Shown in pieces: positions 11,516 through 23,317 of a DNA stretch of 64,000 nucleotides (the first letter of the stretch is position 1; every line of letters starts with the position of its first letter). The position numbers were made by a program, and so were the translations under genes. The notes under the pieces are model-generated. The model ran no database searches. It worked only from the letters and a program-made list of their open reading frames with translations, and was not told the DNA's origin. This DNA comes from Ornithodoros turicata. Its lineage: Eukaryota; Arthropoda; Arachnida; Ixodida; Argasidae. The stretch spans positions 27,902,790 to 27,966,789 of the forward strand of contig NC_088206.1 in assembly GCF_037126465.1 (NCBI RefSeq), given 5' to 3'.

Positions 11516-13495
11516 TGCAGATTACTTTCGGGTATCACAATTGGGGGACGAGTTGTGAGGTTCTCAAAACGTACCATATTTTACAAACGAGGCAAATTGT
11601 TGCGATTTGTTATCGCCTCAAAGCAAACCTTAGGATCTTCACAACTTAGGATGCAATGCCCACCCCAGACAACACGTGAAAAAAAAAAAAGGTCAGCTGA
11701 ATATGTCAAATAGTTATGAAGATACATGGCGTCAAACTGCGTAGGAAGCACAATGGTGGAAATGGCAACATGTGAATGATATTTCATTAAAAAATAACCA
11801 TCAATTATTTTCAACTACCTTCACCGCCAATATGCCTCCTAGGGACGAGGCTTTAATATATGTTTGAAAGGGAAAAAAATAAGAGGTCGCCGGACCACCC
11901 TGCCTGAACCGGCGTGAAATCACCTTATAGTGATACTTACCCTACAGTCATTATCACCCTATAGTCATAATTAGTTTATGACCTGTCTGTTGTGGATTTC
12001 TTTTTGTATATGGCTCATATTGTGTGCACCTCGATGCCTTATACTGTGGTATAACCCTTATTAAATGTTTTTACCATTATAAAGGTAATTTAATCTAATT
12101 ACTAGCTCATATAGCAAGTCTACAATTTATATCTTGTTGTGTTGAAGTGTTGAAGTGTGAAGATGCACAAATGTCATTTCATATTAGTCTAAAATATTGT
12201 AGGTATTGTAATCTGTTGGTTTATGGCTAGTATGCTGTACTCTTTTTTTATTTATGTTCGGTCACGTGCGCCTTATACCTCATCATTTTCAGGACATAGG
12301 TGCAGTATACTATAAACACATGTATCTATTATTCTGGGCTCTTTCCTCCAATAAAGTGGACTTATTTGGCGAATTTCTGTTGTATTACGGTTTAGACACG
12401 TGCTATTAACGCTGTGGGAAATACTTCCAGGTATTCAGATGTTCTGGGTTACTAAATGAGACAGTGACGTACGCCGGCAATGGTGAGAGGATGAACCTGG
12501 TTCAAGTGATGCAATCGTGCATCTTGTTTTTCTTTTGACCGTCACAAGGACCCTGGTATATTGCTTGCTTTGCGCAAGGATGTGCCTTTTTTATCTGTTA
12601 TTCACGTGCCGGATGTGTTTGTATATGCCATAGGAATTTGCAGTGCAGTACGCCTAGCCATTGTGGCGTACGTGACTGTCAACTGCCACGTCTTTTGGAT
12701 GAGCAACAAGCTATGCCTATACCACGGATATCTTTCAAGCGATAGCATATAAAAGTGAACGGGCTTCCGTGCGTATACATGCTTTGTGCACCTATGTAGT
12801 ACTGTTGACGAATCTCGGATGTTACGAATTCCTTTTTCATGCCCTGTGGGATTCGTATCATCGAGATCCTGATGAAGCAGCTGTTCATTTTTTATTTTTT
12901 TCCTATGAAATGATTTTGCATCGTATGCTGTTTTTGCACATCGAATTGCACCCCGAGAATGCCACACAGTACGCATCACATCTGGAAACCTTAGGCGCCG
13001 CCTGATGTCAGCGTCCCTTGGGCTTGCAATAGGTACAATGCAAAAATGACACGCAATCCGATTTTTCGGTTACTGCTCTGGAAACTGCTTTCTGATGCTT
13101 TTGGCAATCGGGAACCACATATCCGTTTCCTGAACAGCCTCCGGAAAACCGCATTGCGGGTCATTTCAGAATTACAGCCATTGCTTGTGCAAGGACCTGA
13201 GGTCACGTGACATCTAAGGTGCTCAGGTTTGACGCATACTGCGTGGTATTTTTGGGTGCAGTAAGCGGTATTATAAGGATAGCCAAACAGCCCATAGAAT
13301 AACCGGTATCAAACACCGCTTAAAGTAAGGGTAAAAAATTTGACGATTTTTTATGCTTACTATCCGTCATTCTTGTATGCGTAAGGTGTTGACCCTTAGA
13401 ATATGGGTCAAAAATTTGACGATGTTTGACTCTTACTATCCGGTTTCTTTGTGAGAGTGCTATAGGTGTTACGCAAGTAGTGAAGGGCAGACATC
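11516..13495. other. Unassigned 2-kb stretch
   Basis: No gene or complete element is recognised. Small-scale structure includes near repeats of a CACCYTATAGTSAT motif at 11920-11970. An AATAAA signal at about 12349 lies in A/T-rich sequence that could be the 3' end of a transcript or LINE. A direct duplication around AAAAATTTGACGAT lies near 13335 and 13409. The overlapping frames at 12561-12979 lie on both strands and have no recognisable domain. Confidence 0.5.
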
Positions 13496-13503
13496 GTCAT
13501 AAG

Positions 13504-14906
13504 CAGAGTTGTACACTTTACTTGAAAAAAAGTAATTGATTACAATTACTGTTATTACTGCGCAAAAAGTAATTATTTCCCGTTACAAATTACTTGATGA
13601 GAAATATAATACATTACTTGCGTTACTTTTTCCGTTACTTTGCCTGCAGTGAATACAACCATGCAGGCTTTGTTGCAAATTCTAACATGAGACACCAACA
13701 TACACGATAAGTGAAATTCACAAATACATTTGAAAGCGACATATAAAACACATACACACATTTATTACACATTTATATACACATTTAAAGCAACATCGAA
13801 ACATCTGTTTTCTTTTTTTGTTACTATCCAGCCCGCACAATTTATAAATACAGTCACTTATTTTACTGTTGCTCCACTAGGTCGCGTTGTAAGGGGTTAT
13901 CATATTACTGTGGTGTGCATGGAACACGTGTGGACCAGAGACGGCCGTCACGGTGACCTCTACGTCATTGCTTCAGTCGAACTCGTTGTGGAGCAGAACA
14001 ACAGATTGGTTTGCTGAAAAGGGTTGCCATTGCTCACAGAAGGTTAAGAAAGTAATCGATTACTCAGTAGTTGATTACCAAAATTGTAATCAGATTACTT
14101 GGAAATTACTTGCTCGCAAGATTAATTGATTACATTAAAAATACTGAAAAGTAGTTGATTACTAGTAACGCAATTACTAAAATCCAGAGTCGTACAGGTT
14201 ACTCGAAAGAGTAATTGATTACAGTTACTGTTACTGCTGCACAAAAAGTAATTCTTTACCGTTACAAATTACTTAATCAAAAATGTAATACGTTACCGAT
14301 TAAAAATGTAACGCGTTACTTTTCCCGTTACTTTTAAATTGTGGGCCATAGCAAAGCCAAGAAGCCTGCAGTGAATGCCACCATGCAGCTCTTGTTGCAA
14401 ATTCTAATATGAGACACCAACATACATGATAAGTGCAATTCACAAATAGATTTGAAAGCAATATACAAAACACATACCGCGTTTATTCGGCTTCGTTTTG
14501 TTACTGTTGTTATGTTCAGCCCCCACAATTTATCAATACAGTCACCTATTTTACTGTTGCTCTAGTAGGTCGCGGTTGTAATATTATCATATCATCATAT
14601 TATCGCGGTTGTATCATATTACGGTGGTAATAACGCGTGTGTATAACACGTGTGCACTAGAGACGGCCTTCACAGTGACCTCTGCGTCATTGCTTCAGTC
14701 GAACTGGTGGTGGAACAGAAGAACAGGTTGGCTTGCTGAAAAGTACAGTACAGTACAGCTTTCTGTACATTTTGCTGCTTGGGTTGTAATCGGATTACTT
14801 GGAAAATTACTTGCTCACAAAATTAATTGATTACGTTAAAAAATTACTGAAAAAGTAATTGATTACTAGTAACGCAATTACTAGTAACGCGTTACCTACA
14901 ACTCTG
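13504..14906. mobile_element. Dimeric hAT-type element, 1403 bp
   Basis: The element is flanked by the 8-bp duplication GTCATAAG (13496-13503 and 14907-14914). It starts CAGAGTTGTACACTTTACTT and ends with the complement of CAGAGTTGTAGGTAACGCG. A second left-end-like sequence (CAGAGTCGTACAGG) occurs inside at about 14185. The halves 13504-14184 and 14185-14906 are similar along their length, so two monomers lie head to tail between one pair of TSDs. Runs of GTAATTGATTAC dominate both ends. No transposase ORF was found. Confidence 0.9.
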
Positions 14907-14914
14907 GTCATAAG

Positions 14915-15404
14915 AAAATTGAGAGTGAGCAAGTGGTAGAAAAAGCCCCAACAGCCAACAGTGTTATAACATGCTGCGACTTGACAAGCAGAGATGGTGG
15001 GTATGGTGGCGCTGACATGACACTAACAACACTGAATAAGTACCACTGAGTTGTAGCAAAAAGAACAATATAGGATGCAGATGACATATGCATTATCGAA
15101 TGAATGAATGAAAATGTTCAGTCAGCTATACACTCACAGGATTATGTATACATATATATATGTACAAAAGCTACCGTTCCATAATGTACAACACACTGAA
15201 TGAATCACGGACAGAAGAACACAATACAAGGAATACCCACTGTATGCTGCAAATATTGACTGCATATACACATATTTGTTTACTCTTGCTGTGGTGTGCT
15301 ATGCATTGTTGCCTTATGTTGCACCATTTCTACTGTGGCAAGCTTGCGCATCTTGCGTGCTGCTGCTGAGTGCCGCGACTTTTGTTTTTTGAGCGAACGA
15401 ACAA
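14915..15404. other. Unassigned spacer
   Basis: Nothing coding is recognised. A (GAAT)n run near 15095-15112 could be the tail of a minus-strand LINE, and a TATATA-rich patch lies at about 15150. Confidence 0.4.
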
Positions 15405-15935
15405 ACAACAACAACTTTATTTTCGGCCTTGGAGAGTGGGGAGTTTCATCGCAACAGGCGATACTCTACCCCAGTGCTTGGTGGAATGGGGGGAATAAAA
15501 TAACGTGCCCCTTTACAATAACGATCGAAGTCCGATGGTGTCCAGAAAGGTCAGAAGACCTTTGAGCGCAGAGCGTTGCTGGGCTGGATTGGGCCAGGGA
15601 CCAAGCAATTTCGGTAGGGAGAAAGGGCGAGAGTCCAGCTGACGAAGAGACTCGGAGAGTGTGGTTCGGGAAGGTTCGTAGTGAGGGCAATGAAGAAGAA
15701 TGTGCTCCAGATCCTCAAGAGCACCACAGTGGCAGCAGGTGGGAGAATCAATTTGTCTCAAGCGGTAACGCCACTGAGCTGTAAAGGCCACATCGAGGCG
15801 CATGCGGTGGATTAATGCAGCATCCTGACGAGATGTGTTTCGTGGCATGCGGAAAGCGAGCGTGGGATCAACTCTGTTCAACATAGAGGGGGGAAGAATG
15901 TCGGTTGTCCGTTGGCGGGAAGCCAGGGGTGTCAC
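15405..15935 (-). pseudogene. RNase H-type LINE, C-terminal zinc-knuckle fragment
   Basis: On the minus strand a 140-residue frame ends at 15513. It carries a C-terminal Cys-Cys-His-Cys knuckle (CCHCGALEDLEHILLHC) and the typical end LLGPWPNPAQQRSALKGLL. The 3' UTR then reads through an AATAAA and finishes in (GTT)n at about 15405-15420. The knuckle and ending match the intact LINE B C-terminus in layout (43955-44183). It is 5'-truncated: the RNase H and polymerase are absent. Its 5' end touches the BEL/Pao fragment to the right in the opposite orientation. Confidence 0.85.
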
Positions 15936-17185
15936 TAGACGTCGCAGAATTGAACGGCTTTGTTGATAACCAAGGCATCATTAGAGCCAAAGGACGCCTT
16001 CAACATCTACAAACGTCTGAACAAGTGAAGCATCCAATCATCCTGCAGGCCGATCATCATTTTACGGCGCTGGTGGTACAGAAGGCCCATACTCGAGTAC
16101 TTCATGGAGGCGTTCAGAGCACTCTCGCGGAACTCCGAGAAGAATATTGGGTTCAGCGGGGTCGGCAATCAGTGAAGCGAATTATCAGAAAATGTGTCAT
16201 CTGCGCAAGGTTCAGAGCTCGCCGTGTCGTTGTGCCTACGGCCTCCCTTCCGAGTTTTAGGATAGAAGCGAATCAAGCTTTCACAGTGGTCGGCGTCGAC
16301 TTCGCTGGCCCGCTATACGGAAAGAAAAGTAATGATAAGTTCTACATAGTCCTGTTCACGTGTGCTTCTACTCGCGCCATTCATCTGGAGGTTACGTCGG
16401 CGGCAACCGCTGAAGCGTTCCTGATGAGCTTTCGCAGATTCGTTTCCAGAAGAGGACTACCGACAACCGTTTATTCCGACAATGCTCTGAGTTTCAAGAA
16501 GGCCGACAAAGAACTTCGCATTCTATGGAAAGCGACAACAGACTCAGATGTCTGCGGGTACTTCACGCGTCACAAAATCACATGGAGATACATCCCCCCT
16601 GGAGCTCCCTGGTGGGGAGGATGGTGGGAGAGGTTGATCCGGACCGTGAAGAATACACTTCGAAAAGTTCTTGGGAAAGCTTGCCTACAGTTCGAAGAGC
16701 TGCGAACGTTGATGACAGAAGTAGAGTCGGTTTTAAACTCTCGTCCCATCACCTACGTAGGAAACGACCCAGACGAGTTTGATGCCCTGACACCGTCTCA
16801 CTTTCTTTTGGGCAAAAGAAGTATTGCGCTACCTCCATCGGTCACCTCATCGAACAATGACTGCTCGACCACAAGAAAGGACGAGTTTACGCGTCGGTTG
16901 AGATACCGAGAAAAGGTCATGAATGATTTTTGGCAACACTGGAAGCGAGACTATTTATTGCAACTACGATCAGCTCATCACTTTTCCTCATCCTTTACGA
17001 CGAAGTTAGCGGTGGGCGATGTTGTCCTCATCGAGAGCAAGTTGCCACGGAACATGTGGAACTTAGGAAGGGTGGTGAAGACGTTCCCTGGGCAAGACGG
17101 CACTGTGCGATTATGTGTCGTCAAACACACTAACGGCAAGTTCGTCACGACTGCTGCTCAACGCCTATTTCATCTGGAAGTTTAG
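15936..17185 (+). pseudogene. BEL/Pao retrotransposon integrase (3' part of pol)
   Basis: This is one open frame of about 415 residues. Counting from 15905, it shows an HHCC zinc finger (H62, H67, C97, C100), then the DDE core with D132 in VGVDFAGPL, D192 in YSDNALSF and E242 in GWWERLIRTVK. A C-terminal domain with NSRPITY, LTPSHFLLG and WNLGRVVK follows, as is usual in BEL/Pao. The integrase inserts retroelement cDNA into the chromosome. Protease, reverse transcriptase and RNase H should precede it but are absent, because a LINE in opposite orientation ends where they should be. The remaining frame has no internal stop, so loss may be recent. Confidence 0.92.
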
Positions 17186-17209
17186 AACTCGTCATTCGCC
17201 GCGGGAGGA

Positions 17210-17373
17210 TGTGGAATATTTCAATGAAGAGGAAGACGATGAACGAGAACGGCTAGCGCGCACTTTTGATTACGAGCTTTTGGGCATTCTCAGTTTTGGA
17301 ACTGACCGGTAATAAACGTAGGGATTCAACGCTCTTCAGGTCTCCTATATTTAACAATTTTGGTGCCGAAACG
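17210..17373 (+). mobile_element. BEL/Pao LTR (147 bp) followed by primer-binding site
   Basis: A purine-rich stretch (GCCGCGGGAGGA) after the integrase stop is followed by TGT at 17210. A short LTR contains AATAAA near 17313 and ends AACA at 17356. TTTGGTGCCGAAACG follows directly; TGGTGCCGAAAC at 17361 is the complement of a tRNA 3' end (CCA), as expected for a primer-binding site. A primer-binding site normally follows the 5' LTR, so an integrase-LTR-PBS order implies a head-to-tail copy or recombination between copies. The internal sequence after the PBS is lost within about 20 bases. Confidence 0.7.
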
Positions 17374-17470
17374 ATTAACAAATCTAATGAGCCATTTCAG
17401 GCGTTTCAATGCATACAATTTTATGAACCTGCAGTGACATTCTGTTGTACAAAATAAATGAGTCTCAAAG

Positions 17471-19459
17471 TGAAGTATGCTACAGAGTTCTTAACACACA
17501 TTAGCAGCATGTGCAATACAGCCGATTACGTCAAGAAAACGCTTTCCCATTTCTTGAACAACCCTGAAGCACTCTTCAGAAGGCACAGTTACATTTCCAT
17601 ACAGTTCATTAGGGACATCATGTGCCCTCAACATTGCCATGAACTGGTGAGAGCCAAATGTTGCATCATTCTCTTTCGGCTTTAAAAAACGTTCACACAT
17701 ACAGTCTCTGCATTTTGTTGATATGAAGTCCTTGCCAATGGAGCCGCTCAGGTAGTAGAGGACGTTCTCTTCAACAATGCTGCGACTCTCGTGTGCAATC
17801 TAGGCTGCACCTTTCGGTTCACTCTGTGCGGAAGTAGGAACTGAAGCTGCTAGGAGGGTTTTGCGCAAGGGACCCAAAGATGCCCTGCTTCGTGCCAGTT
17901 CACATAGGAGTGAAGAATTTTTGTCTTCACAGTTACCCTGTTTTGACAGTCTCATTAATTTTGAAATCCATAGATGCTTGAGACCAGCGACAAACTGAAA
18001 TGTGTTTGAGTTTTCATTGCATCTGTGTTGCTGCCGGGTAAGTCCAAAAAAAAATTCCAGTTGATCTTGTTGGATTCTTCTTGTGCATAGATGTTGAAAG
18101 TCAAAGTTTTCATGGAGGTCCTGCCACAGCAGAAGGATGATACGGATAGTAATCTTCAGTCCTTCAATAGTGTGCGGCTGCTTTGGTCCGTTAAATTTCC
18201 AGGCTGATATTCATTGGAGGCATTCTTTGAGAAAGGCAATATGCTCAGAATCTGCAGCCATTGCATAGCGCAGCTTGTTGCCTTTTTTGATTGTGGAGCT
18301 GTTGAGACAGTCGAATAGCATGTCCATCTTTTCAAGGAATTTGGATGTTGTTGTTGCACCTGGTGGAAACTCATTCAGTAAAATCAGGACAAGAACTGCA
18401 AGGGATACTGTGGCACTCAGTACTTGTGCTGCCCTGCTGACGTTCATATCGGCAAACGGATACTTGTAAGTGTGCTTTTCTGTCAGTTTAGGAGATAGAC
18501 GGGGACGTAAGTGGTGTGTGCTTTCATAAAGTGACACGTTGTAAGCCCAGTCTACGATGCCGGGTCCAATCTGTAGCTGGTGTGCACACAAGTTGTTCCG
18601 AACGCCTTTCAAGAGGTGTGGTGTGTCAAAAGAAAAATAAATTTCTTGGCCGTTCAGGTGGAAGTACGGCTTTTCGGCTGACACTCCAAGCAGTGCCGCC
18701 AATGAAACGTTGTTGACCCCTTGATCACACACAATGACCTTGAAAAATATATCAATTTGTTGCAGATTCTTAATAATGCTGCAGAGGAGAGGCTTTATAG
18801 TACTAGCAGGGGTTGCATTCTGTGACACCATGTGCGCTATTGGCTGAACCCACACCTTCGATATCTCAGAGAGAAGGAACACCAACGCTGTGTTTGCTAT
18901 TCGTGGACTCTTTTTCATACCGTCATCATGGAAGCCAAGCACAACGTCATTCTTGACATCATATTGAAGAAGACGTGCAATTGACATCTCGCAGCATGCT
19001 CGTTCCTGCCTGCTCCAGGTTTCTGTGCATTTTTTTATAATCTGCATGATGCCAGGCATGATGCCAGGCATGAGGCAAGGTCTTATATTGATGTCAGAGA
19101 GCCATCTCCGGTGTGGGCAGCCTCAATATGAAGGACACAAATCTGTATGCCTTCGGGCTGTGGAAGTAGAACTGCAGCGCGAACTCTTTCACTTCTTTGG
19201 TCCATATTTCCCCCCTTTTTTCTTCACGGACAGGAGATGTATCTGAGTGCTGAGCAACAGGTATAATTCAGAAGGAATAAACTTCTTGAGGGTTTGCAAG
19301 GCATCCTCTTTTGTGAGTTCCTTCCTCCCTGCTGAGATTTCAACCTGTTGAGAGCCTTCCTGTACTTCGTGACCTTCTCTTGTAATTTCGCAAGGCGACG
19401 CTGAAGGCGTGGATCAGGCGACTGTGTTTGTGAGCTCCTTGGAGACTTTGCTAGTCTTA
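17471..19459 (-). pseudogene. P-element/THAP9-type transposase, main catalytic exon
   Basis: Reading leftwards from an acceptor-like CTAACAG at 19460, the exon begins with a leucine-rich coiled coil (LQRRLAKLQEKVTKYRKAL). A segment with FALQFYFHSPKAYRF follows, then a 286-residue open part ending at 18211. That part contains KVIVCDQGVNNVSLAALLG and FSFDTPHLLKGVRNN, the hallmark blocks of P-type transposases. Beyond a TGA near 18211 the same frame continues with QDQLEFFFGLTRQQ, another family block, and the C-terminus runs to about 17490. At least three frameshifts (between about 19080 and 19350) and two stops (about 18211 and 17800) break it. It is a decayed gene on this reading, either a transposon copy or a former host gene. 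Confidence 0.85.
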
Positions 19460-19696
19460 CTGTTAGCAATGTACATACAAAAAAAATCTGTTGAACACGT
19501 GTGTGCGTTCCTTAGAAAACAGAGCTTATAAATGACAATGTTGTATTATTTTATTTCAAATGCCCTCAGAGTTACCATTACGGAGGGCATTTAATACGAA
19601 ATTCTACATTGTTTGTGCAATTTCTTTTGTTTAAGTAAACTGGTTTCCCCTCAACAGTACATGTCATAAATGAAGCCGTCATTGATTCAAGCTCAC

Positions 19697-19756
19697 CTGT
19701 TGCTTCAAGTGGCACTGAAGGCACTGAAGGGATTTCTTCAGCATAGGAGTCTTTAG
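19697..19756 (-). pseudogene. Candidate 60-bp exon of the THAP/P gene
   Basis: An acceptor-like CTTTCCAG precedes, and the donor CAACAG|GTGAGC ends, a 60-base stretch coding for AKDSYAEEIPSVPSVPLEAT. It lies between the coiled-coil exon and the proline-rich exon, in the same orientation. The call rests on the splice-site match and position only. Confidence 0.4.
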
Positions 19757-20016
19757 CTGGAAAGACGATGGACAAGAGGGATGTGCACAGCTGTTTCCGA
19801 CATCGTAATACATCGTGTTAAGCATAAGAATTTCACATTTTGCTAATTAAAGTGAGATTTTTTCTTTATGCTATGTTTTGATGCTAGTATTTGTGATGTT
19901 GTGATAAAAGCATTATCAAATTTTATTATCGGAAACTTTTACATTTATGGGTTTAAATTTATGTGGCAAAATGCAGTGACAAGTTGTATGTGACAAATAT
20001 AGTGTGGCGTGCTTAC

Positions 20017-20299
20017 CAATAGCACCTTCTGACATGCACACAGGTGGCGGTGAGGATATAAGTGGTGGTGACGCATCCGCTGTGTCTTGTCCTTGATTTG
20101 GTGGTGGTGAGGAACATGACAGCTCCATGTCACCTATAACTGCAACAAAGTCAGATCCACCCACAATGTTACATCCAATAGATATTTTCCTTATTATTCT
20201 CTTCTTTGGTTTTGAACTTGGTTTTGAATTGCTTTCCGTCAGTTTCCATTGCCTCACCAGTCGTTGGCTGAATCTGGTGACTTTCTATGGGTTCTGCAC
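20017..20299 (-). pseudogene. Candidate linker exon of the THAP/P gene (Ser/Pro-rich)
   Basis: On the minus strand a GATACAG acceptor-like site at about 20300 opens a stretch that closes at the donor GCTATTG|GTAAGC (20016). The longest frame is basic near the start (KPSSKPKKRIIRK) and then Ser/Pro-rich. This is the kind of low-complexity linker that joins a THAP domain to the coiled coil in P-type proteins. An in-frame stop lies near the 5' edge, so the exon is either broken or bounded differently. Confidence 0.4.
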
Positions 20300-20625
20300 C
20301 TGTATCAAATGATGTTATCAGGGCTTTGCATATTATTAGTTTTACCTCGTGCAGCTCTTCTTACCCATGATATTTTGAATGCCTTGTTTAAGGAGTCTTG
20401 CATAGTTGTGATCACAGATGTACTCTGGTGGCTGGGTTTGCTGTGCGTCTGTAAGCATGACCTAGAAGTTAAATGAGTGGAAAGTATGATGACACTAAGC
20501 TCGACAGGCTCCTCACACAACCGACACAAGCAGTCTGTAATTATTCTGAAAACTAATAAACACCTGTATGGATTCCTCTGTAAGTTAAGTTTGTTCCTTC
20601 TGATAGGAAATAAATCTTACGTACC

Positions 20626-20672
20626 ACTGCTAACCAAGAAATGCACTCTTGCATTGTCTTCTGGAACACTTG
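20626..20672 (-). pseudogene. 3' remainder of THAP exon 2
   Basis: Reading leftwards from CCAAGTGTTCC, the frame continues as PEDNARVHFLVSSG and meets a strong donor, GTAC|GTAAGA, at about 20620. This is the continuation of the THAP exon at 23318-23480, from which it is separated by a SINE and a LINE. The shared 11-mer at the break is the target site of both insertions. Confidence 0.6.
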
Positions 20673-20673
20673 G

Positions 20674-20877
20674 TGTGACGTGGTGGGTGACACTGGTGGT
20701 GAACCTTTGTGTGACGTAGCGTTGCGCAACCAGAGGACGGGAGTTCAAGAGTTGTACTTGCACATAACTTCATTTTCATATTTCACATCTCATGCTTCTC
20801 GTGTAATGGGGTAGTGTACTGCTCTCAAGCGGTGAATCACCCCAGGCCATAGTCATGATTTTGTTGTTGTTGTTGTT
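20674..20877 (+). mobile_element. Probable tRNA-type SINE with (TTG)n tail, about 204 bp
   Basis: The element lies between GGAACACTTGG at 20662 and GGAACACTTGGC at 20878, which fit a target-site duplication. It has a possible polymerase III B box (GAGTTCAAGAG, 20741) and ends in (TTG)5. The last 60 bases (AAGCGGTGAATCACCCCAGG) resemble the 3' UTR of LINE A (GCGGCGGTGAATCGCCCGCC at about 23255), as when a SINE borrows a LINE tail for mobilisation. The A box is not clear. Confidence 0.5.
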
Positions 20878-20889
20878 GGAACACTTGGC

Positions 20890-23317
20890 GCTGGCTGCGA
20901 TTGATCGTAAGCGCTGGAGGCAGTTCTGCGGATCGTTGTCATCTTTTGACAGCCCTGCGAAGATCTGGCGAGTAGCAAGAAGTTTAAGCGAACCCCCCAC
21001 GAACCAGCATCCATTAGGTGCGCTTGCGCTGTCCTCCTCAAAGTCCGAAGCAGAGGTGGCTCAGGCCTTCTGCAACACCATTGCCGCTCCTTCGAAGGCT
21101 GCAAGTGCAACGTGGTTTTCTTCCCATGTGACTACCTTAGTCGAACGGATTCAAGCTGCGCTCATAGTCACTGACCCGGGCATGGATATGGATTTCTCAC
21201 TGGCTGAGTTCAGAAGCGCGCTGCTGCTGTCTCGTGTTTAGTCCTCTCCTGGGCCGGATAACATCACCTATAGGGCTCTCCGCAACCTCGATCAGAAATG
21301 TGTGAAGTATCTGCTGGAGGTATTTGATAGATCATGGAGGTCAGGGAAAGTACCCGACAGTTGGAAGCGCGCACGTGTTATTACGCTATTGAAGCCAGGC
21401 AAACCGTCATCGTAGCTATCCTCCTTTCGACCAGTGAGCCTGACTAGCTGCCTTGGGAAGTTGATGGAGCGCATGGTACTCGCTAGACTGGAGTGGTGGC
21501 TCGAACATCGCCACGTCTTCCCGCAAGAAATGTCAGGCTTTCGACGGCACAGAGCAGCAACAGACTCGGTACTCGATTTAATCACTTCTGTGGAAGAGAC
21601 AAAGGTGCGCAAGAAGACTGTGCTGCTGCCTTTCTCGATGTTAGGCGGGCGTACGATACTGTCAGCCACGCTTCTGTCCTCCACGGTCTTGTTGATGCCG
21701 CCCTGCCTTCCAGAGCTCTCTCATGGCCTACTGATTTCCTTCATGGACGGGAACTGTTCGTCCGCACAAGCCAGAGGGATACAGACGTTGTCTACTTGAC
21801 ACATGGGGTGCCCCAGGGGAGTGTTCCGAGCCCCATCTTATTTAACATTGTTATGGCTGGCCTTCGAGGTTGCGTCGGTAGGAAAGTGGCTATCTCCATC
21901 TATGCTGATGACATTTGTATCTGGACCAGCGGTAAATGCCGTCCTGCCCTCCAGCGACGCCTCCAACTCGCTCTCGATGCTATCCAGCACTACCTGTCAC
22001 TGGCGGACTTAGAGATATCGACGGAGAAGACAGTAATACTTCATTTTACAAGGCGGAGCATGCCCTTCCAGCTTTCCGTTACTGGCATACCGTTGAAGCA
22101 CGTGTCTCACCATAGGTTCCTCGGTCTCACTGTTGATGCTAGGCTCTCTTGGTAGAAGCATATTGCAAGCTTGGAGATCAAGATCCACCGTTGGATTGCA
22201 GTGATCCGTCGCTTGACAGGCATGAGATGGGGCAGTGACACGAGGTCTCTGTTGGCCGTCGACAGGGCTTTGGCTCGAGCGTCCCTCGCGCATAGTTTGT
22301 CGGTGCTTAATGGCCTGCCGACATCTTCAGATCATAAGCTGCAGTGCCTCCTGGCGCGAAGCCTTCGTGTGTGCCTCGGCGAGGGACACCCCGCTGGATG
22401 TTCTTCGCTACGGTGAGACCTGCCGACTTTTCCTCCGCCTTTTATCCCATCATCGGCGGCACCCGCTCGTATCGAAGATCTTGAGGCGCAAGCACTGCAA
22501 GGTCCACTCGGTGATGACTCAGCTGAAGCCTAGCGTCCCGCGTTTCGCAGTAAAGAGGTGGCTCCCAGTGCCCCTCCATGGTCTCTGTCAAGTCCAGTTA
22601 CCCGCCTAACTGTTCCTGGCCTGCATGGAAGGAAAAGGGATACAGCCCCGTGTGTCGCCAAGCAGCTTACCCTGGGCATGATGAACGACAACTACACGGC
22701 GTCAACGTCAGTTTTCACTGACGGGTCATCTACTCGGGGTTGATCGTTCTCGGCATTTGTCATTCCATCTCAGTCAGTCTCCTGTGGTCACCGTCTCCCT
22801 CACAGAAGATCGCCTACGTGTGCCGAGCTTTACGCCATTCTATTTGCTATGCAAAAAATATCAGCCAGTCCAGCTCAGTCCTGGGTCGTCTTTAGAGACT
22901 CTAGACCCGCGCTCCAGTGTGTGGCCAACTTGGGCATACGTGGATTCCTCGGTCCTGTTGTCTCCTAGAAGCAGGACAATCTACAAGCTTATAAGAAGGC
23001 AACCATTGCAGGGCACACTGTAGTATTGCAGTGGATCCCCGGACATGTCGGTATCAGCGGCAACAAAGAAGCAGACAGAGTCGCAACCTAGCGAAGATCC
23101 GCGGTCCGTGGTCGAACACTGCCCACCACACGCAGGGCCTTCGTCTTCTGGCGGAGTACTTGTGCCTCACCGGTCTGGCGACGGTTTTTTGAAAGCCCCC
23201 ATCATCATCATCCCTTCATCCTCTCCCAACGCGAAATAGGGCAGTCTACCGCCTCAGCGGCGGTGAATCGCCCGCCCCATCACCATCCAATGTATGTGTG
23301 TGTGTGTGTGTGTGTGT
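20890..23317 (+). mobile_element. LINE A, RNase H-bearing I/R1-group LINE, 5'-truncated, broken
   Basis: The element has a 12-bp duplication, GGAACACTTGGC, at 20878-20889 and 23318-23329. Reading frames, interrupted by stops and a frameshift near 21620, give the pre-RT region (FDSPAKIWRVARSL) and RT blocks (SSFRPVSLTSCLGKLMERMV, GVPQGSVPSPILFN, YADD at about 21901). An RNase H follows, starting at FTDGSSTRG near 22715 and including LQWIPGHVGISGNKEAD near 23030. The 3' UTR ends in (TG)n at 23297-23317. The endonuclease and ORF1 are missing. The insertion lies inside the second THAP exon of the minus-strand P-type gene. Confidence 0.9.

Noticed and set aside
12561..13005. Overlapping frames of 63-125 residues on both strands
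   Set aside because: No motif, no splice structure and no codon pattern favours either strand.
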